Shown here one piece after another: positions 17,049-25,883 of a DNA stretch of 64,000 nucleotides. A program made the position numbers and the translations under genes. The notes under the pieces are model-generated. The model made no database searches and was not told the DNA's origin. It worked only from the letters and a program-made list of their open reading frames with translations. This stretch comes from Cryptosporangium sp044454545. GTDB lineage: Bacteria; Actinomycetota; Actinomycetes; Mycobacteriales; Cryptosporangiaceae. Where the stretch lies: positions 1 to 64,000 of the forward strand of contig NZ_JBITDV010000005.1 of the NCBI RefSeq assembly GCF_044454545.1, given 5' to 3'. Within the stretch, counting starts at the first letter, position 1. Each line of letters opens with the position of its first letter.

Positions 17049-18305
17049 ATGAGTGTCGATACGATGAACAGCGACGATCTGCGCGCCGCGATGGTCGAGC
17101 AACTGATCGCCGAGCACACCGACAAGGGCCTAGTGATGCGGCCCGAGCTCGAAGCCGCGCTGCGCAACGTCCCGCGGCACCTGTTCACGCCGGGCGCACT
17201 TTTGGAGGAGGCGTACCGAACCGACCACGCCGTCATCACCAAACGGATCGGCGACGAGGCCGTCAGCTCGATCTCCGCCGCGTGGTTGATCGCCGAGATG
17301 CTCGGCCAGGCCGCCGACGCCCTCGGCGGTGGCCTCCGCGGTCGGCATGTGCTGGAGATCGGCTCGGGCGGCTACAACGCTGCGCTGCTCCGCGAGCTGG
17401 TCGGGGCGGACGGCTCGGTCACGACCGTCGACATCGATCCCGACGTCACCGACCGCGCCACCGCGTGCCTGGCCGCCGCCGGCTATGACGACGTCCGCGT
17501 GGTGTGCGCCGACGCCGACCGCCCGATCCCCGACGGACGCCGCTACGACCTCATCATCGTTACCGTCGGCGCGTGGGACATCGCTCCGGCCTGGCTGGAG
17601 CAGCTCACCGAGGACGGTGTGCTGGTCGTGCCGCTGCGCACGTTCGGGATGACCCGCTCATGGGCGCTGTGCCGCAGCGACGACCGGCTCATCAGCCACA
17701 GCCAGCGCCTCTGCGGATTCGTGTCGATGCGCGGCGACGGCGCCCATGAAGTCCGCTACGCCGACATCGCCGAAGGCGTCCACCTCCGTCTGGACGAAGG
17801 CCAGGAGGCTGACGTCGATGCCGTCGCGGCGCTGCTGACAGAACCCTCGACAGAGGCATGGACCGGGGTCAGCCTGCCGCCCCAGACGATCCTGGCCGAC
17901 CTCGACCTGTGGCTGGCTGCCCGCTCTGTAGAAGGCGGGGAGCAGTTCGTCGTACTCACCGCGCAGCAAGAGGCCGTGGACGCCGGGACGGTCGCGCCAG
18001 CCTGGCGCTTCGGCACTCCCGCCGCCCTCCACAACGGGACCTTCACCTACCGCTCGGCGCTGCGCTGGACCGACGACCGGTTCGACCTCGGCGCCCGCGC
18101 ACACGGACCGCACGCTGCCGACGCGGCCGAGCTGATGGTTGAACGCATGCGCGCGTGGGTCGACGCCGGTCAGCCCACACCGGCGCTTCACCTGGCGCCC
18201 GCTGGAACTCCCGACGGCGACTTGCCCGCCGGGACGGTGCTGGACAAGCGGCACACCCGCGTCGTCCTCGCCTTCACCCCCGAGAAGAAGGGACCCACCC
18301 CATGA
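17049..18305 (+). CDS. PIMT-like O-methyltransferase of the FxLD lanthipeptide system
   Basis: A 418-aa protein from ATG 17049 (GAGGGGAA upstream). Residues about 5-210 match protein-L-isoaspartate O-methyltransferase: MVEQLIAEHTDKG, VPRHLFTPGA, the SAM-binding motif HVLEIGSGGYNAALL (about 100-114), VTTVDIDPDV and TEDGVLVVPL. A C-terminal extension of about 200 aa is typical of the lanthipeptide-linked subgroup (methyltransferase, FxLD system). In characterised lanthipeptide pathways such enzymes methylate an Asp of the modified peptide, which then rearranges through succinimide to isoaspartate. The stop overlaps the precursor start by 4 nt (ATGA), tying the enzyme to this peptide. Confidence 0.9.
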   Translation: MSVDTMNSDDLRAAMVEQLIAEHTDKGLVMRPELEAALRNVPRHLFTPGALLEEAYRTDHAVITKRIGDEAVSSISAAWLIAEMLGQAADALGGGLRGRHVLEIGSGGYNAALLRELVGADGSVTTVDIDPDVTDRATACLAAAGYDDVRVVCADADRPIPDGRRYDLIIVTVGAWDIAPAWLEQLTEDGVLVVPLRTFGMTRSWALCRSDDRLISHSQRLCGFVSMRGDGAHEVRYADIAEGVHLRLDEGQEADVDAVAALLTEPSTEAWTGVSLPPQTILADLDLWLAARSVEGGEQFVVLTAQQEAVDAGTVAPAWRFGTPAALHNGTFTYRSALRWTDDRFDLGARAHGPHAADAAELMVERMRAWVDAGQPTPALHLAPAGTPDGDLPAGTVLDKRHTRVVLAFTPEKKGPTP

Positions 18306-18457
18306 ACAACACCGACCTCGACGACTTCACCCTCGACGTCACCCTGGTCGACGCCGGCCCCGCCGCCAGCGGCTACGCCACCAACACCAGCGACAACTGC
18401 GGCTCGGGCAACACCGGCTCGAACGCCTGCACCACCAAGCCCGACAGCGGCTACTGA
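18302..18457 (+). CDS. FxLD-family lanthipeptide precursor
   Basis: A 51-aa peptide starting at ATG 18302. The leader carries the family hallmark F-T-L-D at residues 9-12 (DLDDFTLDVTLVD). The predicted core is rich in Ser, Thr, Gly and Asn with two cysteines, C33 and C43, and several Ser/Thr N-terminal to each, so up to two lanthionine or methyllanthionine rings are possible. Asp residues at 31 and 48 are candidate targets for the adjacent methyltransferase. There is no double-Gly or obvious protease site. It is the smallest gene of the operon and is followed by a strong hairpin. Confidence 0.9.
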   Translation: MNNTDLDDFTLDVTLVDAGPAASGYATNTSDNCGSGNTGSNACTTKPDSGY

Positions 18458-18467
18458 CCAGCTCCCC

Positions 18468-18494
18468 GGGCCCGGCGTCGCGCACGCCGGGCCC
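18468..18494 (+). terminator. Intercistronic hairpin after the lanthipeptide precursor gene
   Basis: GGGCCCGGCGT (18468-18478), loop CGCGC, ACGCCGGGCCC (18484-18494): a perfect 11-bp GC stem between the precursor stop (18457) and the LanB start (18509). There is no T-tract. Placed here, it would give partial termination or 3'-end protection so that peptide mRNA exceeds enzyme mRNA. Confidence 0.6.
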
Positions 18495-18508
18495 GCCAAT
18501 CCTCGGCG

Positions 18509-21259
18509 GTGACGATGATTCCCGCACCCGGCGCGGCGCTCATTCGCATCGCCGCGTACCCCACCGACCTCGCGTTGCCGGCCTGGCCAGACCTGAACTC
18601 CGATCAGCCCGACGCGTGGAAGACCTGGCTGACCACGATCTGGGCGACACCCGACTTCGCCGCAGCGGTCACTTCCGCCGCGCCCCAGCTGGCCGAGCAG
18701 ATCGACCGCGTTGCTGCTGGAGAGGCATTACCGCCGCAGCGGCTGCGCCGCCTCGTGGAAGCAGCGATCCGCTACCTACTGCGGTGGACCACCCGCGCCA
18801 CCCCGTTCGGCACCTTCGCCGGGGTAGCACCCATCCAATTCGGTGCCCGCGCCCAGGTCCGCGTTGGGAATCAGCACCGCACTGTCACACGTCCGGATGG
18901 CCACTTCGTCGCCGAGCAAGCGAGTCTTGCTGAACAGGATCTCGACACGCTGCGGTCCGCCGCGGTGGTGACGAACTCTCTCGGGTACAAGCGGGGCAGC
19001 AAGTGGGTGCTGCCGTGCTCGCGCAGGGACGGCGATCGACGATGGGACATCGAAGTCGGCCTGACCGACGCGATCGCATCGGCGCTTCAGGCCGCCAGTT
19101 CGCCAATCGCGTTTGCAGACCTCGCTACCAAGATCGCCGACGGCTGTACCCACGCCAGAGCTGAGCAGCTGCTGACTGCATTGATCGACGTCGGAGCGCT
19201 GCTGACCGAGATCCGGCCTGCGATGGCGATCACCGACCCAGCCGCGCACCTGAAGCGGCACGGCATCACCACCAACCCCGGAATCCGAGTTGCAAGCGAC
19301 CTGCGCGCCGACGTCTCTCTGACGCTGCCTCCGGCGGTGCCGCACGAGGCGAGCCGCGCCGCATCGGCCCTCGTGACCGTCGCGCCACAGCTACCGGGAT
19401 GGGCCGAGTACCACCACGCGTTCATCGAACGCTGGGGACCAGGAGCAGCCGTCCCCATCCGCGACGTGCTCAACGTGCTGGGCTTTCCCGCCGGCTACCG
19501 AGGATCAGCGCGCCGAGCCACGGCGGTCTTCACCGCTCGAGACCGACTGCTGAGCCAGCTCGCGCAGCAATCCGCGCTCGACGGCAACGCCGAAGCGATC
19601 CTCGACGACGAACTGCTCAACCAACTCCGAGGCGACGACGACCGGCCGCCCATCCCGCACACCGAGCTTCGTTTCACCCTCGCAGCCGAGACCCCGCACG
19701 ATCTCGACCGCGGCCAGTTCACCCTTACCGTGCTCAGCGGCGCCCGCCACGCCGGCGTCTCCGCCGCCCGGTTCCTGCACCTGCTCGACTCCGCAGAACT
19801 CGCCGCCTTTCGGCAGATCTATCAAAGCCTCCCAACTGCTTCGCCCGGCGCAGACCTCGTCCAACTCTCCGGCCCTCCGCTCGACGCGCGCCTCGCATCG
19901 GTCGCACGGGTTCCCAAGCTGCTGCCCGTCCTTCCCGTCGGGGAGTTCCACCCAGAGCCGCGCTATTCGCTCGACGACCTCGCAGTGACCGGCGACGGCG
20001 ACCGGCTCTGGCTCGTCTCACGCGCCACCAGCCGGCCGGTCGAGCCGCTGCTGCTCAACAGCGTGCTGCTCCCGACGCTGCATCACCCGCTGGTGCGCTT
20101 CCTCACCGAGATCTGGACCGCGTGGTCAGCGCCATGCACCCGGTTCGGCTGGGGTCACGCCAACAGTCTGCCGTTCCTGCCCCGAGTCCGGCGCGGACGC
20201 GCCATCCTGTCGCCCGCACGGTGGGTCATCGACCGCACGGCGCTGCCCGCCCGCACCGCGACCTGGCGACGCTGGCTCGACGCCTGGCAGCAACTTCGGC
20301 GCCAGCGTCGGCTACCTCCGCAGATCCAGGTCGGCGCGGACGACGTTCAGCTCCGACTCGACCTGGACGACGACACACACCTGACCGTCCTCCGCGACCA
20401 ACTCAACCGGCACACACAAACGGTCATCACCGAGGCACCTGGGTCAGCTGGCTGGATCGGCGGACGCCCTGCCGAAATAGTGCTCACCCTCACCACCGAC
20501 AGGCCGGATGTCCGGCCGCCTCGACCAGCGCGGGCCGCGACCTCCGTCCAGCACTGGCCGGGACGGTCGCGGTGGACCGAGGCGCACATCTACGGCCGAG
20601 TCGACGATATCCTGACCGACCTCGCCGAAGGGATCGTGGACTTCTTACCCGCAGGCTGGTGGTTCATTCGCTACCCCGACCCCCGTCCCCACCTGCGGCT
20701 ACGCATCCCGCTACCGCACACCGAGGACTTCGCGGAGGTCGCTCGTCATCTCGCCCGCTGGGTCCAGCAGCTCCACGACGACGGCATCGCGTACGACTAC
20801 AGCCTGCACTGCTACCGGCCCGAAACCCGGCACGGCACCGGAGCGACACTCAGCGCCGCCGAAGCAGTGTTCGCCGCCGACTCTGGGGCGACCTTGCGCA
20901 GGCTGATCGGTGATCGCGAGGCCGTGACCGCTGCCAGCATGATCGCCATCGCCGAGGCCTTCACCGGCGATGGCATGACCTGGCTGACGACGCACGTCCC
21001 ACACCGCACCGGTCCCCGCCTCGACCCGGCGCAACTCGAACTCGCCCGAACGCCCTTCCGCGACGACCGGCTCACCTCAGCGTTGGGTACCTATCGCTCC
21101 CTCGCCGAGCGCGATGGTCTGGACCTCGACCAGGTGCTCGCCGATCTGCTGCACCTGCACCACGCCCGCATGATCGGCGTCGACACCGCTTCCGAACAAC
21201 ACTGCCTCCGGCTGGCACGAACCATCGCCCATGCCTCCCAGTCCAGGCCGAGCCGATGA
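18509..21259 (+). CDS. lanB: Lanthipeptide dehydratase LanB
   Basis: A 916-aa protein (GTG 18509; ATG 18515 alternative) of normal length for a full LanB. The N-terminal glutamylation domain (about 60-600) shows RWTTRATPFGTFAGVAP and a later NSLPFLPRVRRGRAILSPAR segment. The C-terminal elimination domain (about 680-905) shows WWFIRYPDPRPHLRLRI and YDYSLHCYRPETRHG. It uses glutamyl-tRNA to activate Ser/Thr of the precursor and eliminates glutamate to give Dha/Dhb. It overlaps LanC by 4 nt. These domains identify a class I lanthipeptide pathway. Confidence 0.93.
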   Translation: MTMIPAPGAALIRIAAYPTDLALPAWPDLNSDQPDAWKTWLTTIWATPDFAAAVTSAAPQLAEQIDRVAAGEALPPQRLRRLVEAAIRYLLRWTTRATPFGTFAGVAPIQFGARAQVRVGNQHRTVTRPDGHFVAEQASLAEQDLDTLRSAAVVTNSLGYKRGSKWVLPCSRRDGDRRWDIEVGLTDAIASALQAASSPIAFADLATKIADGCTHARAEQLLTALIDVGALLTEIRPAMAITDPAAHLKRHGITTNPGIRVASDLRADVSLTLPPAVPHEASRAASALVTVAPQLPGWAEYHHAFIERWGPGAAVPIRDVLNVLGFPAGYRGSARRATAVFTARDRLLSQLAQQSALDGNAEAILDDELLNQLRGDDDRPPIPHTELRFTLAAETPHDLDRGQFTLTVLSGARHAGVSAARFLHLLDSAELAAFRQIYQSLPTASPGADLVQLSGPPLDARLASVARVPKLLPVLPVGEFHPEPRYSLDDLAVTGDGDRLWLVSRATSRPVEPLLLNSVLLPTLHHPLVRFLTEIWTAWSAPCTRFGWGHANSLPFLPRVRRGRAILSPARWVIDRTALPARTATWRRWLDAWQQLRRQRRLPPQIQVGADDVQLRLDLDDDTHLTVLRDQLNRHTQTVITEAPGSAGWIGGRPAEIVLTLTTDRPDVRPPRPARAATSVQHWPGRSRWTEAHIYGRVDDILTDLAEGIVDFLPAGWWFIRYPDPRPHLRLRIPLPHTEDFAEVARHLARWVQQLHDDGIAYDYSLHCYRPETRHGTGATLSAAEAVFAADSGATLRRLIGDREAVTAASMIAIAEAFTGDGMTWLTTHVPHRTGPRLDPAQLELARTPFRDDRLTSALGTYRSLAERDGLDLDQVLADLLHLHHARMIGVDTASEQHCLRLARTIAHASQSRPSR

Positions 21260-22335
21260 ACGACGAACAGTCGTTGGCCAACGGCGCAGTCGGCATCGCC
21301 CTCCTGCACCTGGAGACCGGCGACATGCCAGCAGCGTTCGCCGCGCTACGCCGAGCCACCGCCAACGGACTCAGCACCGGCCCTGGCGCCAGCCTCTTTT
21401 ACGGCGCCCCCGCACTGGCGTTCGTCCTCGCCGGCACCGACCACCCGGGCCTCGCGCGGCCCCGAGCGATCACCGCCGACGCCACCGCGACCATCACTCG
21501 CCAACGGCTCGATGCCGCGCACCGCCGGATCGGCCAGCGTCAACGGCCGCACTACGCCGAGTACGACCTCATCCGCGGACTCACCGGCCTCGGCGTTGTC
21601 CTCCGCCGGCTCGGCAACCATGACGTCCTCCGAGGAGTTCTCGACTACCTCGTTCGCCTCACCGAACCGATCAGCAACCTCCCTGGCTGGTGGTGCCGCA
21701 ACGAACCCGAACGCACCCAGCCGCCGGGAGGCGGCCACGCCAACCACGGCATGGCCCACGGCATCACCGGCCCACTTGCACTACTTGCCCTCACCTACCG
21801 CGACGGCATCATCGTCGACGGGCACGCCGCCGCGATCACACGCATCTGCCAGTGGCTGGACGCCTGGCAACAGGAAAGCAGCGGCTCCATCTGGTGGCCG
21901 CAGACCCTCAGCCGCACGGAGATTGAGCGGGGAGCACCGATCCAGAAGAGGCCATCACGCCCGTCATGGTGCTACGGCGCACCAGGCATCGCCCGCGCTC
22001 AGCAACTCGCTGCAACCGCACTTTCCGACGAGCGCCGACGTCGCGTAGCTGAGAGCGCGCTGCTCTGCTGCACCAAGGACGTAGACCAGCTTGCGAGCAG
22101 CGGACTCTGCCACGGTGCGGCCGGCCTCTTCCAAGCCGCCTGGCGCGTGGTTCTCGACGCGGAGAGTCCCGAGCTCGCGGCGCAGCTGCCCCACCTCGAA
22201 GCCCACATGTCGGCCTTCCCTCCCCCCGGTGAAGTCGGCATCCTCGACGGCAACACCGGCCAAGCCCTCGTTACCCAGACCGCGGCCCGAGGTCTGCCGA
22301 TCACAGGCTGGGACGCCAGCCTTCTGCTGAGTTGA
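21256..22335 (+). CDS. lanC: Lanthionine cyclase LanC
   Basis: A 359-aa protein with the LanC alpha/alpha-barrel pattern and the zinc ligands intact: C239 in SWCYGAPGIA, and C285-H286 in SGLCHGAAGL. HANHGMAHGITGPLALLAL is the conserved GxxHGxxG-type helix hairpin. It catalyses Michael-type addition of Cys thiols to Dha/Dhb, making the rings of the FxLD peptide. Its start overlaps the LanB stop (ATGA) and its stop lies 5 nt before the ATG of the next gene, so the biosynthetic genes form one operon. Confidence 0.93.
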   Translation: MNDEQSLANGAVGIALLHLETGDMPAAFAALRRATANGLSTGPGASLFYGAPALAFVLAGTDHPGLARPRAITADATATITRQRLDAAHRRIGQRQRPHYAEYDLIRGLTGLGVVLRRLGNHDVLRGVLDYLVRLTEPISNLPGWWCRNEPERTQPPGGGHANHGMAHGITGPLALLALTYRDGIIVDGHAAAITRICQWLDAWQQESSGSIWWPQTLSRTEIERGAPIQKRPSRPSWCYGAPGIARAQQLAATALSDERRRRVAESALLCCTKDVDQLASSGLCHGAAGLFQAAWRVVLDAESPELAAQLPHLEAHMSAFPPPGEVGILDGNTGQALVTQTAARGLPITGWDASLLLS

Positions 22336-22340
22336 GTCCG

Positions 22341-23243
22341 ATGCGCGATATCGACGACCTGACAATCCATCCGGCGTCCCCATCGCCCTGGCACCAAATC
22401 AACCTGCGAGTGCCCGATGAGCTCACCGGTGCCACGGGGCTCCAGTCCGTCATGGGGAGCGCCGAGGCTGATGGTCTGATCGACTCCTGGTTCTTCATCC
22501 GGAAAGGCCAGTGGCGAGTGCGCTTCCGTCCAGCCGACCTCAGCGTTGCCGACCACGCTCACGCCGCCATCCTCGGCGGTCTGGCCGACCTGCGCCGCCC
22601 TAACGACCTAGCCGACCCTCGTGGCGTGTCCTACGAACCGGAGACCTACGTGTTTGGCGGACGGGTTGGCATGGACGTCACTCACCAACTCTGGCACGCC
22701 GACAGCCGGAACGTCGTAGCCTATCTGGCCAGCTTAGAGACCACCGGGAAGCCCGACCGACGTCGCGAGATTTCCATCTTGCTACTTTCGGCGATGCTGC
22801 AGGCCGCCTCGCTCGATTGGTACGAGCAGGGCGACATCTGGGCACGAGTCGCGGATGAGGACCGTCCGCTGGATAAGACACTCGATTCGAGATTCCTAGT
22901 CCGGCTTGTAGAACAAATAAGACGACTCATGATCGCTGGCCCAGCCATTAGTGCCACTGCCGCCGAATCGATCGCGTCCCTCGCATCGTGGCTGTCCGAC
23001 TTTGTTCATACGGGGCGCGCATTCATGCGGCACGCCCAACAGGGCGAACTCAGCCGCGGACTTCGTCGCGTCCTTGGCCATCAGTTCATCTTCCACTGGA
23101 ATCGCCTCGGCCTGACCGCCAAGCAACAGGCGCTGATATGTGCAGCTGCTCGATCAGCGGTATTTCCGAGTGATATTGGCATGCACCCCTTCCCCGCACC
23201 CTACTTGGACTTGTCGGCGAGATCGGGAGCGACAAGTGGGTGA
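22341..23243 (+). CDS. Stand-alone LanB C-terminal-type protein (thiopeptide-type bacteriocin biosynthesis domain)
   Basis: About 300 aa from ATG 22341 (TTG 22332, overlapping the LanC stop, is an alternative). The sequence SPWHQINLRVPDELTG, then WFFIRKGQWRVRFRP and SYEPETYVFGG, matches the SpaB_C/thiopeptide-type domain that carries out elimination in split LanB systems. The full-length LanB here already has such a domain, so this copy may do a second elimination or a cyclization step. FxLD clusters often have this extra gene. Its 3' end overlaps the convergent methyltransferase gene by 43 bp. Confidence 0.85.
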   Translation: MRDIDDLTIHPASPSPWHQINLRVPDELTGATGLQSVMGSAEADGLIDSWFFIRKGQWRVRFRPADLSVADHAHAAILGGLADLRRPNDLADPRGVSYEPETYVFGGRVGMDVTHQLWHADSRNVVAYLASLETTGKPDRRREISILLLSAMLQAASLDWYEQGDIWARVADEDRPLDKTLDSRFLVRLVEQIRRLMIAGPAISATAAESIASLASWLSDFVHTGRAFMRHAQQGELSRGLRRVLGHQFIFHWNRLGLTAKQQALICAAARSAVFPSDIGMHPFPAPYLDLSARSGATSG

Positions 23244-24628
23244 CTGATCTGAGTCAATACCTTCTGCCAGCCAGAGCGGCTGCCGATCAAGTGAGGGTGA
23301 TCAAAGGCTCCCGTGGAGACCTCGCGGGCTGTTTGACGAACCCAGTCGGCTCGCCGGGGGTGATTGTCGGCAACAAACTCTTCCCGGCGATGCAAAATAG
23401 GCGGATCTTCGGAGTTCTGATGACTAACGTACTTCACTTGCAGTCCACCGAGATCAACGTGGGTTGCACTCTCTTGCTCGGGATGCGGGTCAGAGTCGAA
23501 ACCGGGGTAGTAAAGATACGACACAACGGGCATATCATGGCGCAATCGGACGATGTTGGCCGCTTCCGGTCGACCCGAGAGAAGTTGTGCGCAGGCTTCA
23601 AGAATTCGGAGGATGGCTGGTAGGCGGCGCAACGCGTCGACGTGGACGTAGAGCGATGTGGGCGTGATCTTGCCGGTTCTCGCCGACGTGATCGAGCGTC
23701 GGATCTGGTCTGGTTGACCGGCAGCCTTCAGGACTGTTTCGGCGGTCCGGTAGCCCTTGGTGTAGCTGCCGAAGAACGCTCGGATGTCGGCGCGACCTTC
23801 GGCCGGCAGGTCGTTGAATCGGGGGCGACCGTGAAAGGTGTCCATGGCGAGCGCGACGACCAGGTCGGCTGTGCGGCGTTTTGCTGCTAGCGCGGTGGCC
23901 GTGGGCGGGGTGATCCGGTCGGCGGCGCGTCGTGCGCGCGTCGTGCTCCCGTAGTTCGCGGTGAGGTTCTCGATGAGGTTGGGCTGCTCCTCGGTGGTGG
24001 GCATCCTGCCGTAGCGCTGCAGATGGCGGGCTAGCCTTTGGAGCGGCTGCATCCCTGCGGTGGCGTCGCCCTGCTCCGTCCGGGCGAATTGTCCATGGAC
24101 GAAGGCGATCCGCGCTTCCGCGGAGGTGAACAGGTAGGCCGTCTCGGGTCCGCCGCTCAACGGGCGGATTCCGGTGACGTGTTGTAGCCAGAGTCGGAAC
24201 TCGCGCGGCCGGTGGAGCGCCTGGAAGGTGTTACGGCTGGTGATTACCCCGTCTGCGTGGTCGTCGCCGGTGACCTCGTCCCAGCGAAGACGCGTCGAGA
24301 CCACCAGGCATCGACGGGCGAGGCGGAGCGCGGCCTGCAGTGTGTGCCTGCGTTCGTCCAGGTCGTCGATCGTGTTGAGAACATACGTGAGGAGGACGAC
24401 GTCGGCGTGTGCCGGTGGCGGCTGGGGGCGGTAGTGCGGGTCCCAGCCGGTCGCTCTGATCCCGAGCTCCTGGAAGTGAGCCAGGTCGTCGCCCCGGCCG
24501 CATCCGTAGTCGAGCACGCTGCACGTCGCGTCGATCAGCCCGTGGTCGACCGCGCGGCGCGCCGGGACCGACAGCCGGTCTCGGCTAATTGCGGTTCGCT
24601 CCCGTGCCACACTTCGGGCGAGAGTCAC
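23201..24628 (-). CDS. DNA phosphorothioation-associated putative methyltransferase
   Basis: About 475 aa from GTG 24628, which overlaps the dndA stop (GTGA). A class I SAM-dependent methyltransferase fold is visible near the N-terminus: CSVLDYGCGRGDDLAHF, ATGWDPHYRPQP, then DVVLLTYVLNTIDD. The following about 300 aa (LAMDTFHGRPRFNDLPAEGRADIRAFFG and so on) match the family found next to dnd genes. Its target is unknown; it may add a second mark to phosphorothioated DNA or modify tRNA/protein. Being coupled to dndA and divergent from dndBCDE places it in the modification module. Confidence 0.88.
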   Translation of the reverse strand: MTLARSVARERTAISRDRLSVPARRAVDHGLIDATCSVLDYGCGRGDDLAHFQELGIRATGWDPHYRPQPPPAHADVVLLTYVLNTIDDLDERRHTLQAALRLARRCLVVSTRLRWDEVTGDDHADGVITSRNTFQALHRPREFRLWLQHVTGIRPLSGGPETAYLFTSAEARIAFVHGQFARTEQGDATAGMQPLQRLARHLQRYGRMPTTEEQPNLIENLTANYGSTTRARRAADRITPPTATALAAKRRTADLVVALAMDTFHGRPRFNDLPAEGRADIRAFFGSYTKGYRTAETVLKAAGQPDQIRRSITSARTGKITPTSLYVHVDALRRLPAILRILEACAQLLSGRPEAANIVRLRHDMPVVSYLYYPGFDSDPHPEQESATHVDLGGLQVKYVSHQNSEDPPILHRREEFVADNHPRRADWVRQTAREVSTGAFDHPHLIGSRSGWQKVLTQISHPLVAPDLADKSK

Positions 24629-25761
24629 AGCGGGAGAAGGTCTTGCAGGCGTTGAACGGCCTCCGCCCAGTCGACCGACTCGGTCAGGTGAGTCCAGGAC
24701 AACCGGAGCGCTCCGCGGATCTCGTCGTCGGACAGGTGCATGGCGGTAAGCACGTGACTCGGGTCGTACGAGGCGGAGGTACACGCGGAGCCGTTGGAGA
24801 CGGCCAGGAGTCCTCGCCACGCCACCATGACGGCCTCGGAGTCCAGACCGGGGAAGGACAGGTTGAGGACGTGCGGCATGACGAATGCAGGGTCGCCGTG
24901 GAGGCGGGGGGCGAGTGGCGCTAGTCCGTCGAGGACTTCGGCGCGGTAGCGGACGCAGGCATCGATCCGGTCGGCGTGCTCGCTGACGGCGAGTTCAGCG
25001 GCGAGCCCGAGGCCGGCGATGAGGGCGACCGGCAAGGTTCCGGGGCGCAGGCCTCGTTCTTGGCCACCGCCGAGTTGCAGGGGGGTGAGCGGCGGCCGCC
25101 GGAAGCCGCGTTTGCGGGTGATGAGGGCGCCGATGCCTTTAGGGGCGAAGACCTTGTGCCCGGAGACGGACATCAGGTCGATGCGTGGGTTCCGTAGCTC
25201 GGGGACGAGCTTTCCGAAGGCTTGAGCGGCATCGACATGCACGTACGCGGGATGGTCGTCCAATAGCCTGCACAGGTCGGCGACCGGCTGGGTCACCCCG
25301 GTCTCGTTGTTCGCCGCCATGAGCGAGACGAGCAGGGTGTCTGGACGCATCTTGTCGGCAATGGACGCGGCTGAGACTCGACCCGTCTGATCGGGAGACA
25401 CCAGGTCGATGTCGAAGCCGGCGTCAGCCAGACGTTCGAGTGGTTCGAGTACGGCCTTGTGCTCGATCGCGGTGGAGACGATGTGCCGTCGGCCGGTTCG
25501 ATCACCCTCCGAGGCGAGGCCGAGGATGGCGAGATTGTTTGCTTCTGTGGCGCCTGAGGTGAAGATCACCTCATCGTGGTCGGCGCTCACTACCTTGGCG
25601 ACCTGCCGGCGCGCCTGACTCACCGCGCTCTGAGCAGCTTGTCCCATCTCATGCGTGCGGCTGCCTGCGTTGCCGTACTCCTCGGTGAGGTGTGACAACA
25701 CGAGGTCGGCGACGCGCTTGTCCACCGGCGTGGTGGCGTTCGCATCCAGGTAGACAGTCAA
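24625..25761 (-). CDS. dndA: Cysteine desulfurase DndA
   Basis: A 378-aa IscS/NifS-type PLP enzyme that mobilizes sulfur from cysteine for DNA backbone modification, handing it to DndC. The start is TTG 25761 with GGAAGGG 8 nt upstream. Visible residues: TSGATEANNLA, H101 in AIEHKAVLEP, the PLP lysine K203 in SVSGHKVFAPKG, and catalytic C327 in SNGSACTSASY. It is transcribed divergently from dndBCDE, the usual arrangement in Streptomyces, and heads the leftward pair with the methyltransferase. Confidence 0.95.
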   Translation of the reverse strand: MTVYLDANATTPVDKRVADLVLSHLTEEYGNAGSRTHEMGQAAQSAVSQARRQVAKVVSADHDEVIFTSGATEANNLAILGLASEGDRTGRRHIVSTAIEHKAVLEPLERLADAGFDIDLVSPDQTGRVSAASIADKMRPDTLLVSLMAANNETGVTQPVADLCRLLDDHPAYVHVDAAQAFGKLVPELRNPRIDLMSVSGHKVFAPKGIGALITRKRGFRRPPLTPLQLGGGQERGLRPGTLPVALIAGLGLAAELAVSEHADRIDACVRYRAEVLDGLAPLAPRLHGDPAFVMPHVLNLSFPGLDSEAVMVAWRGLLAVSNGSACTSASYDPSHVLTAMHLSDDEIRGALRLSWTHLTESVDWAEAVQRLQDLLPL

Positions 25762-25849
25762 CGAAGAGCCCTTCCACAGGAATCAAGGCGATCGAACACG
25801 GTTCTACACGTGAGTAGCCTCTGCCGAACACTCGAACGCCGTGTCAAAG

Positions 25850-25880
25850 TTGACGTTGTTACGTCTTCAATTTAACGTAA
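25850..25880 (+). promoter_or_regulatory. dndB promoter with overlapping inverted repeat (leaderless start)
   Basis: TTGACG (25850-25855), a 17-bp spacer and TAACGT (25873-25878) form a good sigma-70-type promoter. The predicted start of transcription falls at or next to the GTG of dndB (25884), so the mRNA would be leaderless; consistent with this, there is no well-spaced ribosome site. An inverted repeat TTACGT (25859-25864) N10 ACGTAA (25875-25880) sits inside the promoter and is a candidate operator for DndB itself or another repressor. Confidence 0.6.
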
Positions 25881-25883
25881 GGC

